This document shows, piece after piece, positions 1 through 11,965 of a stretch of 64,000 nt of DNA. A model generated the notes under the pieces. The model was not told the DNA's origin. It was given only the letters and a program-made list of their open reading frames with translations, and searched no databases. The stretch covers positions 25,655,795 through 25,719,794 of the forward strand of contig NC_092670.1 of the NCBI RefSeq assembly GCF_964355755.1, in the 5' to 3' direction. Source of the DNA: Antedon mediterranea. Lineage: Eukaryota > Echinodermata > Crinoidea > Comatulida > Antedonidae. Made by a program: the position numbers and the translations under genes. Position 1 is the stretch's first letter. Each line of letters starts with the position of its first letter.

Positions 1-126
1 CCTGGGATGAGGATTTTTTCTGACATTCTATATGGTACAATCTATCAGAAAAACCAAACAAAGTGTTTCCTTTATTTTTTCCCACAAATGTTCTGCACCC
101 AGGCTAAAAATATTAACTTTCTATAG

Positions 127-2343
127 GTAGCTGATCTTGTTGTGAATTCTGGCCAAATTAATACGAGAGAAACCGAAAGAAGCATTGTGTTGGTGAATCG
201 AAAACATTTAAGCCAGTTAGCTCAATGGATTCTAGTGTTACTGATAGACCAGCCAGGAGGTCGTCTAGAGGTCAAATATGTGCCTGATGTCTTCCAGCAG
301 CGATATCACATGAAGCTTAGACATGTTGAATATGGCTATAGTCAACTTGTTTTATTGCTATCAGATATACCGCATGTTATTAAAGTAAGGGGTAACTTGT
401 AACTAATTTTAATTTTAAAAACAGAGTGACTGTGTCATCTGTAATTCTATTGATAATCTTAATTTTACCTCACAGATTTATAATAAATGGCTTCCAGAAA
501 GTTACATAGAATTAACCCAAGGCTACCAGTTTGCCCGTAAGGCCCGGCTTATTCTATTGAAAAACCAGAACTGTATAGCCCTGCAAGACTTTGCTACGCT
601 ATACGAAATGTATTTCAAGGAACCCTTCATTCCACATGTTTATGAGAAGGAGACAGTGTTAGCCTTGGTGTCTGCCGTACCTAGAGTGTTAACCCTAATT
701 GGCAGGGGTCAGCGCAGAGCAGTAGTGCTTAATGCTGATTTGAAAGGTAAACAATAGATAACTTATTTGCCTGACATAGCAGACTAAATATTGTGTTTTG
801 TTGTATTAGATTATAGTTTGGATAGAAACAAAAAAATATTTGCAGAAATGTATTATTATTTTTAATTTGTTTTTACTTCTTTCACTCATATTTATACCAC
901 TAAAAGGTTACATCCTTATCAATGTGTATTAAATTTTGTATTATAGTTGTGCGTTCTATAACACCAAGCAGTTCAGAAGACCCAGGAGTGTCAAGCAGCC
1001 CAAATCCAGGTATGAATGCATATAATTATGATAATTGTTACCTTATCCTTTACATGTTTACAACAGAAGTATTCACATTGTTTGGTATTTTTTATACTTT
1101 TTTATATAATTCCTGGCCAACAAAACCTGTTGTAGAATCATACAATATATTTGGTTTTATCAAATTCATTTTCCAGGCCTTGATTAGTTGAAAGTTGACC
1201 ATTGGTCAGTATCTGTTATTTCTGACTAGGTTAGTACACCTAGATCAAGCACAGATTTTCCAAGTCATAATTAGAGGATAAAGTTATGTATTTCAGCATA
1301 AGTTATACTCTGCCAAATAATTGATTATTATGATGCTCTCTGTATCTCACATAATATGCATGTGCCCATTAAGAACAGAAAAAATGTCACATGCAAATGG
1401 AGAGTTTACATATTTTAATGTAGATTCTGATGTGAGTGTGCCAACTCCAAGCACTAGTTTTGGTCAGGAGTCTGGTTTTGCATCATCATCCGGTACTGGA
1501 TCCTATCCAGCTGGTAACGCCAGTGATGATCAGATTCATAACACTTCTGTAAAGATTGCGCCAGAGACATCAGACAAATCTTCAGCACATTCTGGTGAGA
1601 GTTTAGATGCAATCACCAGATTGGAAAATCAACCATCTGGACAGAGATGTCAAACTCTTGAGCAGACTTCAAGTTATGGCAGATTGTCTCACTTAACCTC
1701 ATCAATAGAGAGAGCCTCAAGACATGACTTGGTGTCTAGTTCCAACAATAATGTTGACCTTATTGACCTTTCATCTCCATCAGCTAAAAGAGGTATGTAA
1801 AGAGTGTTTATTATAATATTCAGTTGTGCTGATTCAGCATCTTTTTCCTGATTAAATAAACATCCATAATTGGGATTATAATTAATAAAATTGTTTAATG
1901 ACAGTGCATACATGTATTTACACTAATGTTACATTTCTTAAATTGGTTCAAGTTGTTTGATTGATTTCTAAAGTTTTTCTTACCTTCATTTCTCTTAAGC
2001 TCTGTCTACATTATGTAAAAATGCAATTTGCCCATATATACCCATGATGATGTCCATATTTGTGCACATCACAATATTTTTGTCAAATTAGTTTGATACA
2101 GTAGTGTAGACAGAGCTTCAGCCTCTCTAGTTGCCTTTTTTCAAACTTGCATCTTTAAGCAGTGTATTGGACTATCATGGTAATATTTATTTTATAAATG
2201 CTGTTTTTTGTGTTCATATTTCAGTTTTATCAAGCAATAATAATGAAAACTTGATTACAAAGACACGTTCATTACCGTCAAGTCCTTGCAGACTAAGGAC
2301 AAAATGCAAGATTGCAGCCAACTTCTCTCTAGCATACATGTAG
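127..2343 (+). CDS. LOTUS-domain protein, MARF1-like, C-terminal five exons (5' partial)
   Basis: Five exons join in frame: 127-384, 476-746, 947-1009, 1379-1792 and 2225-2343, stop TAG at 2341-2343. Splice sites are GT-AG and phases agree (0, 1, 1, 1). Exon 1 encodes a LOTUS/OST-HTH-like fold (LSQLAQWILVLL, then VEYGYSQLVLLLSDIPHV); exon 2 encodes a second one (GYQFARKARLILLKNQNC, then ALVSAVPRVLTLIGRG). Exons 3-5 give a Ser/Thr/Asn-rich, probably disordered tail. Repeated LOTUS units close to the C-terminus are typical of MARF1 (limkain-b1), a cytoplasmic/germline factor that promotes mRNA decay; LOTUS domains are thought to bind RNA or helicase partners. TDRD5/TDRD7 also carry LOTUS domains but near the N-terminus, which fits less well. 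The gene starts upstream of the window. Family assignment is by recall of motifs, not by alignment. Confidence 0.72.
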
Positions 2344-4950
2344 CCGACAAATCTACCAACTATCTGCTGCAGTAGTTTACAGAAGAATATGAGTTTTTAT
2401 TATTCATACAGAAATATTTTTGTTGATTCTTGTTTGTTCAGAAGCCATTTTTCTAAGGTAAACAATTAAATTAACCTATTGACTAAAAGAAATATATTGA
2501 AATATATTTTTGTCATTGATTAAAACTAATGTTAAAATATAATTACTATAAAGAAATATAGTAAAGCTCGGCCCTATTATAAAAATTCCAATAATAAATA
2601 ATGCTGTGGTTATTATAACCAGTACTACACTAAAGAGAGTGTTATATTTCATTAAAACTCAACTCCAAGAGTGTGTTATATAGTTAATTCATTTCATTAT
2701 AATTCAACTCCATATAAACGTTTTACTATAGTACAACTCTATAATGACTTGTGCTGCTTTAATTGATTATTGTACAACTCAATAAAAGATAGTGTTCTAA
2801 TTCATGTCAGTGTAGTACATACCTCTAAAGTAGTGTGTTTGTACTCTTGTTCATTTCACAATAGTACAATTCAATGCCACTCTATTTTATCATTCTCTTA
2901 ATACAAGAGTGTGCGATGTTTTGTCGGAACTCTACAAAAGAGATTTTCCTTGTTTTACTATAGTAACTCTATAATGACTTGTGCTGCTTTAATTGATTTT
3001 TGTACAACTCAATAAAAGAGAGTGCCCTAATTCATTTCAGTGTAGTACTATATACCTCAGGCTTTCTTTGTACTCTTGTTTATTTCACAATAGTACAACT
3101 AAATGCAACCCTACAATGCAATATTTTACAGTTTTTATCATTCTCTTAATACAAGCTGTGTGTGCTATGTTTTTTTAGAACTCTACAAAAGAGTTATTTT
3201 ACTAGAGTACAACTCTATAAAACTTGGTGCGTAGGTAGTTTCAAAATCATACAACATACTGGAGTGTTCAGAAGTTCATTTCACTATTAGTAAAACCCCT
3301 TATTATAAATAGTTGTAAAGTTCATTTTTCTGTAATAGAACTCTATATGAGTTCATTTCAATATAGTATAACTTTATTTACCCACTATAATTCACATTTG
3401 TACAAATATTGTGTTTACAATACTTATATAGTAGTACTGTATTGTTTACTATAAGTGATATTGGTTAACCAATATATTTATATGGTTGTATCTATTTGTT
3501 TATGTACATATTGTGCATCACTTATCTCAAGTAATAAACAGCACTAAATGTTTACAGAAAACAAATTTCAGGATAAAATAACGTGTGTGTCTGCGTCATT
3601 TAGTGTATGATTCTCCATGAGATACATGAAAGGAATCATGTTGATATATTTTGTTAAATAATTTAAAAAACATTCCAATTTGTATTTAAAAAGAAAAGAA
3701 AATGAAAGAAATATTGTTAACGTTAGCCATTCATTTTCCTTCTTAAAAATTTATATTTATATAATACTTATTATGATTTCTTAAGGATGAAATATATGCA
3801 TGAAGGAAGCGTGGTTGTCCTACCTACCTTTATAACTAACATTACAGATTATGAACAATGAATGAGCAAACATACTTTTTTTATTTATACCCTCTTAGAT
3901 TATTAAAATAAATAAAATATTCAATCATAAGGAGATGTTAAGAGGTTATAATTAGTATGAATATTCATAAGGAAAAGAGGTTATACAGTAAATGAATTTT
4001 CATGAAAATATATAACAAATGAATATAGTATGAATATTCATAAGGAGAAGAGGTTATAACGAATAAAGTATGTACATTATTCTTTGCATGTTATGCAAAA
4101 AAAGAATATATGATATAAATACTTCATGAATATTAATTTACAAATAATATTTTAATATTTAAAACTCTTGAAAATGCACTAGTGTTGTTTAGGGTCATGA
4201 CCTATACATGTGCAGATATGTAAACAAAATATTCAACAAATAGTTTGAGCAAATTGAAAGGAGTATTTTCTATGTTCATTGTTAAATTTGATTATCAATA
4301 AAAGAAAAGTTTTTATATTTTCATTAATTTATTATAGAAACAAAAATATTAAACAAAAAAATATGTATGTGTAGTAGCATACAATATTTATTTTTCAGTG
4401 TAATTTATATTTTTCGAGATGTCTTTGTGTAAAGTGATATCATTTATTATTGTGGATTTTATTTTCTATTTAAAATAAAAAGGACTTTTATTTACAAATG
4501 AAATAAGTATTTTTGTTAACACTTTTAAAATAATCTGAATCGCATCGTACGTGAATTAGTTATCGTGGTTTGTATAATGCAAAGACGTGTTCGGTTTACT
4601 TTACAAGACGTTGGTTTGATAAAAATCAAAGGCGAACCGGAGCTTCTCTTGTCCTACTATGTACAGTATTGCACAACAACATTAACACAGTTATATTTCT
4701 TAATTTTCTCCAATACTATAGCATTCCTTAATAAGTAACGGTTCTTCCTTTATAATGGCCAAGGCAACAGTCGTATTACCAGGAAAGAAATATATTGCGT
4801 ATTATACTTTATAGACGTATGATTCCGAATTATATGATCTACTAGAATCACACCGCTTCAAATTAAAAACCTATTAACTCCTATACATTATTTCTTCTTG
4901 AATGTGTATTTACAAATATACATGGATAGCTAGATTGGCGCCAAATTGTG
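2344..4950. other. 3' flank of the LOTUS gene, no gene seen
   Basis: A+T-rich sequence without a convincing exon. It should contain the 3' UTR of the upstream gene; AATAAA occurs at 2781-2786 and near 3533. A degenerate tandem duplication lies at 2721-3200. A short motif, GAATATTCATAAGGA followed by AGAGGTTATA, recurs at about 3957 and 4031, with a weaker copy just before at about 3925. Confidence 0.5.
2721..3200. repeat. Two-copy tandem duplication, about 232 bp unit
   Basis: The segment from 2721 and the segment from 2953 match over their length, including ATAATGACTTGTGCTGCTTT and TCATTCTCTTAATACAAG in the same order. Diverged fragments (GTACAACTCTATAA, AAAGAGAGTG) continue on both sides from about 2620 to 3400, so this is part of an older, decayed array within the 3' region of the LOTUS gene. 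Confidence 0.75.
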
Positions 4951-5009
4951 GTGTGCTGCCTTGTATGCAAGAATTAAACGCTATTAAAATAATATTTGTC
5001 AATATTTTA

Positions 5010-7090
5010 TCTAGAGAAATAGAAAAGTATCACAGACATTATGTGAGAATGCCTGTAGGTTCACGCCAGCAACGATAAATACGTCTGGATCGTCAAATTG
5101 ACATTGCCGAATTGTTCATTGAACTGGAACTTAACTGGCACTGGAAATATCATAAAATCTAAGCCTCGGTGTAAAGTTCCTATAGACGGTAAGGGCGGTA
5201 TTGGTAAATCTACTATTTTAAGACAACTGGGCTACTGATCAATCTAGTAATGCATTTAAAGGTAAGATCGTATTTCCGTTAAATAGATTTAGAAGAGGGT
5301 GTCTTAGATCATATTGGAAAACAACTACATATGGAAGATTTCAATTTAGACACAGACTTTCCAAAAGATCCAAAACAGTCAGTTAAGGTAAATGATAAGA
5401 AAATGTTTTGGTTTTGGATGGATTAGATGAAGGAAAATGTAATACTGTAATAAAAACTTAATTGGTCTTCTTCAAAAGGAATACATTTGAAAACAGTACT
5501 AGTAGATCACGTTAGAAAACATTAATGAATTTTAAAAAGAGTGTACCTTACATATAATATGAGAGTTAACAGGTTTAATGAAGAGAATTTGTGGAAAATA
5601 TATTGAAAAATACTTTTCTAGTTCTTTAATTGGAAATTGATCAGTATGTTTGGCAAGCAACCACCAAGAAGCATATTCAATGTGCAAAAATCCAATATTG
5701 CTTCTCTCCGTCTGTAATATATATGTGGGAAGAAAAGCAAACTCTTCCACATGATAAAACCAACAAACAAGAAACATATCGAAAGATTTCTGAATTTGAA
5801 GACCCTCCATTGGAGCATGTAAATGCTATGATTTTGTTAGGAAAGTGTATGTAAAGTAAATCAACTTTCAATTTAAAAAAAAAAGAGATCTGAAAGCTAA
5901 ACTAAATATGGTAGAAATGGCCCTAAAACTCGGATTTGTTTAGAATCTAACTCCGGCCGCATAAGTTGATAGTTGAGTCATTGGTAGGATTTTATCTGAG
6001 TGGCAGTGAAGCTACGGAGCGTGAATGCCCAGAAGATACAAAATTATTACTTGCATCCTTGGATGAGAATGAATGGGAGGTTAAAAGAGATGGCAAGAGA
6101 TTTTTGATTTGGTTTTCTTGGTTAAATGTGTTAAATTTTTAAAACATATACAGTATTACATATAATCTATCGGCATAATGCTCTCAAATGTATTGTTTAA
6201 ATTATGTCAAAAAACAACAATGATGTCATTGTGGAAAACACAATGATTGATTACATGGTAGGCAATTAGAATTTAGAAATAGAAAAATATATGGTAGATA
6301 TATCAAGCTCTATAAGAATGTTTCTTCTCCATATAAATCCAGATGAACATTTAACTGACAATGAACATTTCATACAACCTTAGTAGAAAACTTCATTGCT
6401 TAAGATACACTGTATATGATTTATATAGATGTTGTGATGTAATGATAGCTAAAAACGGACAACTTATTGCGCATATTTTAGGAATAAGTACTAAATTAAG
6501 TATTATTCTTAATTTGTCAAGTATTGTTATGAATGAAATGATCAGAGAGTGTTCAAATGTAGAGGGTAAAATGGGAATAAGGGTGATTAATCAGTAATAA
6601 GCATCTTAGCCACATTGATGGTACTTTACTAGGTGCTTTATTGAATATGTCTCCGAGTTTGAGTGAACTTGATTTGCATAATTGTAGATTAACAGGTGGC
6701 GTAATCACATGATCATAGAGGTTTGCAATAAAGGAAATAAATTGGCTTTAGGGATGCTAAATATCAGTGATATCAATTTCAGCAACATTGATGGTACATT
6801 AGCCTACTTGGTTAATTATTATTTCCCCAGAAGCATTTTTTTTATACGTAATTGTATATGGTGACGCTAAGAATCATATGGTTTAATTAGCACGCCTAAT
6901 AGACCAGTTGTTTTAGTATTATCCGCCGTGGAAACAATCTTGGCAACACTGATGATACTTCACTTTAGTTCTTGATTGAATATATCTTCTAAGCAGATTG
7001 ATGAACTTTGCATATCTTTAATTGGAATTTTTTTAGGTTTTGCATTGAATATGATCAGAAATCTGGCTATTAGGAAAGTTTGTATTAGTA
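5010..7090 (+). pseudogene. NACHT-LRR (NLR) innate immune receptor pseudogene
   Basis: Several reading frames must be combined to read one protein. A segment before the nucleotide-binding domain reads RQIDIAELFIELEL (about 5085-5130). A Walker A motif GKGGIGKST lies at 5188-5214 and a Walker B/NACHT motif VLVLDGLDE at 5404-5430. A winged-helix-like part (QTLPHDKTN, EFEDPPLEHV, about 5740-5820) follows, then leucine-rich repeats (SLSELDLHNCRLTGG near 6653-6700; ISDINFSNIDGTLA near 6760-6800). Stops and frameshifts interrupt it throughout. Animal NLRs of this design sense danger signals in the cytosol and are strongly expanded in echinoderms and some other marine invertebrates. The lack of visible introns may reflect the large-exon structure of such genes or a processed origin. 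It is clearly not functional as read. Confidence 0.8.
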
Positions 7091-7245
7091 TTAAATAGAA
7101 ATGCACTGGTATTGTTCAAGAAACATTGCTAGTTTATTTATTCTCATAATTTGACAATTTTAAAATACATTTATTTTCTAAATTATCAAACAGTGATATG
7201 AAAAAAGAGAATTGAAATATTTATATATTCGTATTTTGTGGAACA

Positions 7246-7440
7246 TTATTTACCTCCGCCAAGGAGGTATATGAATCGGTCGTGTGTTTGTTTGTTAGCA
7301 GGATTACTCAAAAACTAATTACAAGATCTTTCCCAAAATTAAAATACAGATAGATAGGACCACTCCATTAAACTTTGGAGGCAATCCGGACCACAGTCCC
7401 AATTCTGGACCACTTTTAAAAATTATTTTCAGACTTGCTA
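7246..7440 (+). repeat. Dispersed repeat beginning TTTACCTCCGCCAAGGAGG
   Basis: The segment starts with the palindromic phrase CCTCCGCCAAGGAGG and continues with CGTGTGTTTGTTTGTTAGCAGGATTACTCAAAA, read here in parts. This phrase is a familiar dispersed-repeat signature in marine invertebrate genomes (recall only). No other copy was found in the window. Confidence 0.45.
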
Positions 7441-8369
7441 GTGTTAAAATATAGGACAGAAATTTCAAAAGCCGGTGAGCAGTCTTAAAGTAACAAGTAA
7501 ACTAAAATTGTATTTTCTTGAGAACTACTTGTCCAACAAACTTCATTTTTGTACAAGTAGTTTTATGACATTAGATTTAATGTACAAGTTTGTTTCTTTT
7601 CAAATTCACTCGTTTGTTTTTCGCGTTTCCGTTTTATTGTTATTCGGCTGAAGCTATTGTTAGTTGAAACTCGCACATGCTTGTAGTGAAATTAGTTAGC
7701 CACACACAGCATTAAGACACACATTTTCCAGTGACTAAATCTTACAGTAGGAGTGGCTTTCTAGTTATGTTTATGTTTTTTATCAAAATGTAAATGACTG
7801 CAAACATTATTGACTATTTACTGTATTTACAAAATATAAAAAAAAAATCATATATCTTATTTATTCATGTTTACATGTTTTGATATCTAATGCAATAAAT
7901 GTGACTGCATTCATGGTACAATGTTCATAGGGTGAAAAAGAGTTGATGGTAAGAACATGACTCAGTCAAGTATAATTGTGTATATTATGTATTTCCTATT
8001 CAATTGTAATTAAGTGATCAATTAATCTTGAAAATTAGTTACAAATTTGTATTTAAAAATGTGATAAAAACACAACTGTGTAAACTTATATTTATAGTTA
8101 GTTATAATTATATAGTAACATTTTTTAAGAAAAAGAAAAACTGATTTTGATATTTTTACACTTTAATAATTACAATTAGCCAAACTGCATTGCCACTCAT
8201 TATTAGTAATGATGTGTAGGCCTAGGATGTATATCCTATCTGTAAGGCAATCACATCTACTGCTAGGTAACACTGCTTTCCAAAGTCTCTGAATTTAGTG
8301 AATTCATTTAAAACCATGAATATGTAAACTGTTTTTCAATTAGTCCATATATAGATGATTTCCATTGTG
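7441..8369. other. Intergenic, nothing recognised
   Basis: A+T-rich sequence between the NLR pseudogene and the 3' end of the NDUFA3-like gene. No exon, RNA gene or repeat was recognised. Part of it should be the 3' UTR of the NDUFA3-like gene (minus strand, below 8370). Confidence 0.4.
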
Positions 8370-9400
8370 TCAGAGAGATGTCGGAGGCCCAGTTTCTCCT
8401 TCAACATATCTAATAGGAACTAAAAAGACAAATATAATACAAATATTAGGGTTGTCACAAGGAGCATTATCTTGTGTATGGGGGAGAATAGTGAGCAAAA
8501 ACTGTGATGTCACAAGGAGCATTATCTTGTGTATGGGGGAGAATAGTGAGCAAAAACTGTGATGTCACAAGGAGCATTATCTTGTGTATGGTTTGGGGGA
8601 GAATAGTGAGCAAAAACTGTGATGTCACAATACCTTCTATTAATAAAAATAATAATCTGATTATGTAACCAATTAAATATTTAACTTTTATAGAGTTGAC
8701 ACTAACCCGGATATCGTGTTGGCATATCCGCAACATCTATTGCGTTTTGGTGTTTCCATGGTGAGATAACCCACAGTGGCAAACCTGGAATGAAAAATAA
8801 ATACAAACGTTTCAAATAAGATTTGATTGTTTTCTATTTAGATTTCTGTTTTCGCAATATATGTAGGCCTAGGCTAGTGAATACCTGCAACGCCGAATCC
8901 CACGGCTGCTACAAGAACTGGTTCACGGTCCCAAGATAGTTTCAACCAAGGAATCACACCTAAATAAAAAGAAATATGCAAAACCAAAAAATGATTAAAA
9001 TAATAATTCATAATTAGGCCTAGGCCTATATAATAATAATTTATTTTAAACGTATTAGTTTAGTTACTAACTAGCTAGTACATAGGCCTACATAGGTGTT
9101 GGCTAATTAGGCCAGCCGAAATGTCCTTACTAAGACTAGAGAGCTATGCCTACTAGCCTAGGCTAGGTTTAGCCGTAGGACTGCCCGAACGGCTGCGCTC
9201 TCCAGCCTCTGGCCCTAGGCTAGCCTCTAACTAGCTAGCTAGACCTCCCTCCCTACCCGGCCTAGCTAGCTAGCCTAGTAGGCTAGGCCTAGAATTATTT
9301 ATAGTAGTAGCCTAGTCTAGAACACTATTAAAGGTGAATAAATATCATTATAACCTTTTCTCCAAGCTTGCTTAAAAGGTCCAACCACCCGTGTTGTCAT
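8370..9400 (-). CDS. NDUFA3: NDUFA3-like subunit of mitochondrial complex I
   Basis: Four minus-strand exons join to an 82-aa protein: 9400-9355, 8959-8885, 8784-8707 and 8419-8370 (TGA at 8372-8370). Phases match (1, 1, 1) and every junction is GT-AG. The start is the ATG at 9400 (MTTRVVGPFKQAWRK). The family hallmarks are a short N-terminus, W-D-R-EPVLV, one membrane segment rich in V/A/G (AAVGFGVAGLPLWVI), and a TRYPVPIR end like the NYPVPVR end of known NDUFA3. Length is close to the human protein (84 aa). NDUFA3 is an accessory single-span subunit of NADH:ubiquinone oxidoreductase in the inner mitochondrial membrane. Reading through exon 3 would stop at a TAG just past the donor, giving a shorter 67-aa form; the exon 4 join restores the conserved end, so I prefer it. 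Intron 3 holds a 55-bp tandem repeat. Confidence 0.85.
8460..8632. repeat. 55-bp tandem repeat, three copies, in NDUFA3 intron 3
   Basis: Units begin at 8460, 8515 and 8570 with AGGAGCATTATCTTGTGTAT and end in CTGTGATGTCACA. The third copy carries a 4-bp TTTG insertion. The apparent reading frames across it (both strands) are products of the repeat and not genes. Confidence 0.9.
9040..9310. other. TAGGCCTA/CTAGCTAG-rich segment in NDUFA3 intron 1
   Basis: Dense AGGCCT, CCTAGG and GCTAGC hexamers, themselves palindromic, fill this stretch close to exon 1. Similar runs occur at about 28880-28970, 31020-31290 (next to BLOC1S1 exon 1) and 62178-62440. No function can be assigned. Confidence 0.5.
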
Positions 9401-9972
9401 ATTTTTATTAGAGATTTTTTTTAAGTAATATTTATTTCAAGACGATTTAATTATTGACCTAGCCCTATGATAATTGACCCGTGACGACTTCAACGTGTTA
9501 GCTTCCTAGACTCCCATACTGTTTTTGTTTATGTGTAAATACTTTACTTGAGAAACAAACAGAAAATTGTATGAAAAATTAGTTCAATGAACAAAAACAA
9601 TAATATAAGTTGTAAAGATATAAAATATATCACACAATAGCAGGTAGCTATAGGCATAATTATACTAGGCCTATATTATGTAAAATATTTTAACAGCTGG
9701 TGCATGAAGACTATGTCTGCCACGTCGGTGGAGGCGATGTGTCACACAACAATATTTTGTCGTAGCGCACACATTTTGGATTTGGATGTAATAAATAAAT
9801 AATAATATTGCTTATTTTATATTCAGGCGGACTTCGTACAGGGTTAAATGTATTTTTGCTTTGTTAAGTACGTATGTTTATTAATACTGCGCTGCTATTA
9901 TTCCCATATTTGCAGATCCCTAGCTAGCTAGCTTATGTTTATGTAGCCTAGTAGGCCTAGGCCTACTAGCTA

Positions 9973-10892
9973 GGCCTGTCAGTGTCACGATAAATATGGT
10001 CCGGGGCCAAAATCGGTTTTGGCTCTAAAATTGTGGCCAAAAGCAGTCCGCCACTGCCAAAATCGGTCCGGGCTTTTCTTCTGTCGATTTTAATTGAATT
10101 ACTAGGCCTATGATGCTGTTTTAAGTTGTTTATGGCTAGAAAAATATCCCATGATATATATTAGTATGTTATCTTGTCGGATAAATACTATAAGTATAAA
10201 TAAATGTATTTTATCTAAAAACATGACTTAGGTGTTCACTCTTATTTCGGCCTGCCACACACTCACATGAACGGGTATGAGACGCTGATATTGCCAGCTA
10301 GATTTTATTTATGATTGAGGCCTTTTTCATTCCTCAGCCTAATCAATAATTGGATAATTGTTTTATAATAATTGTATTGAATTGATATATTGATTGATTA
10401 ACCATAAATAATTAATAAATTAAATTGTTTTTAACATCAAGGGGAAACGAAGATGTTAAAAAAGAACAAAATGGATTAAAAACAGGCAGAGATACATATT
10501 GTATACAAAAAGCCTAACAATTAGTACTAATTATTGATGAGTTACTACTAATAATGATAATAAAAAAACAGGCTTAATTTATAATATTAAAATAACAAAT
10601 AAAACCCCGTAGTTTTCAATATAATGACTAATCATGGCCTTTTTTTAATGATATATACATTATGACTCATTTTGCGCACCATATATTTGTAAGACCGGAC
10701 CATATTTGGCGGCCAAAAACAGTCTTACTGCCCGGACCGATTTTATCCAGGCCGGACCAGTTTTGGCGGCCAAAATTGGTCCGGCCGGACAGGTTTTGGC
10801 AGCCATAAATGGTCCCCCGGACTGATTTTGGCAGCCAAAACTGGTCCGCCGGACCGATTTTGGCCTGGACTGATTTTGGTGTGACAGGCCCC
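9973..10892. mobile_element. Foldback element 1 (ends built from GGACC..TTTTGGC repeats)
   Basis: The left end (from GGCCTGTCAGTGTCAC, 9973) and the right end (to GTGACAGGCC, 10881-10890) are inverted copies. The right arm (10690-10880) is a run of short units of the type GGCCGGACCAGTTTTGGC, each partly self-complementary; the left arm (10005-10075) carries fewer units. The roughly 0.6-kb middle has no coding capacity. Long inverted ends made of tandem units are the hallmark of foldback/TU-type elements. No clear target duplication was seen. It sits between the divergent NDUFA3-like and SLC38A10-like genes. Confidence 0.7.
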
Positions 10893-11801
10893 TGCCCTAG
10901 GCTAGACCCTATTATATGCATTATTACTAAAAACAAGAGAGACTCTGCGCTGTGTAGGAGCCTAGCTAGGTAGAAGTGGCTCCTGCTGCTGTTTCGTGTG
11001 GTAGACTTGCTGGATTCCCGACTTGCTATGCCTACTTATAGAGACTAGCTACTGTATATAGGCCTAGTGTGTTTACAACTCCCTGCCCTGGTGTAACTAT
11101 GAACTAGGTAGGCTAACTAGGCCTATCCCAAAATATTAGGCAGTGTCTGTATATTAATAAAATGGCTGTCTGTGAGTGTGTGCTTTGATCTGACACTACT
11201 GTGCCTTTTGATATTTATAGGTATAAAACAGACAATAAATACTATATATGAAGCAAACTTAAATAGAAAATGTTAAATATTAAAAATTTGCCTATTGTAT
11301 TGAGCACAATTATTTTTAAAAGGTATACAATAAAGAATAACTATTTAAAAAAATACTTACATTTATCATAATGATATAATAATATTAATAATATTAATAT
11401 TAAATAAAAACAATAAATTCTTCTGTTTTTTTTTTAAAATAAAGAACTAGTCACTAGGCCTAGTTAGATATAGTAAGTAGGCTAGCTTGATCACTTTGAC
11501 CATTGTGATTCACTTTGTTTTAATCTTAAATAGTAATACTGTAATCATTACAATACATCATTTAGGCCTATTTGTTTGTTACATTTCAGCCCCGTGGAAA
11601 ATGCAAGATAAAATTGTTATGTTTATTATTATTTTATTATTATTACTTTCAATTTTAACTAATGTATGTAGGCTATTTTTTGTTACATTTTGTTTTGCAG
11701 CTATATGGAAGATTCAAGAAATTTTGTATTAATATCAGCAATTGTTCTTTAGATTGTCAATAGCTGTACATCAATGAGCTGACAACCAATAAAAGGGAAT
11801 T
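10893..11801. other. Intergenic region upstream of SLC38A10, nothing recognised
   Basis: A+T-rich sequence with some AGGCCT motifs. It should contain the promoter of the SLC38A10-like gene, but no TATA-like element or first noncoding exon could be supported. Confidence 0.35.
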
Positions 11802-11905
11802 GACCGTGGTGAGGACCATTCTTGACTGACAGTGGAGAGGACCAGTCTTGACTCACAGAGGAGAGGACCAGTCTTAACTGACAGTGGAGAGGACCAGTCT
11901 TGTAG
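11802..11905 (+). repeat. 26-bp tandem repeat, four copies, just before the SLC38A10 start
   Basis: Four units of the type GACAGTGGAGAGGACCAGTC plus TTGACT lie 60-165 bp upstream of the ATG at 11966, so in the 5' leader or proximal promoter. Units 1 and 3 are slightly diverged. Confidence 0.85.
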
Positions 11906-11965
11906 TTTTAGACGGAAACTGTGACAGTGACTCCTATCACTAAAGTAACCGACGAAGACCCCACC

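Noticed and set aside
1321-1378. Upstream ATG of the 159-codon frame as a separate gene start
   Set aside because: The acceptor at 1377-1378 and matching phase make 1379-1792 an internal exon of the LOTUS gene.
8702-8707. NDUFA3 stop at the TAG in exon 3 (67-aa protein)
   Set aside because: Splicing at the GTTAGT donor to 8419 restores the conserved Y-P-V-P-I-R end and the usual length; the short form remains a formal alternative.
8365-8736. Frames of 65 and 89 codons over the NDUFA3 intron
   Set aside because: They consist of the 55-bp tandem repeat and of read-through of NDUFA3 exon 3 past its donor.
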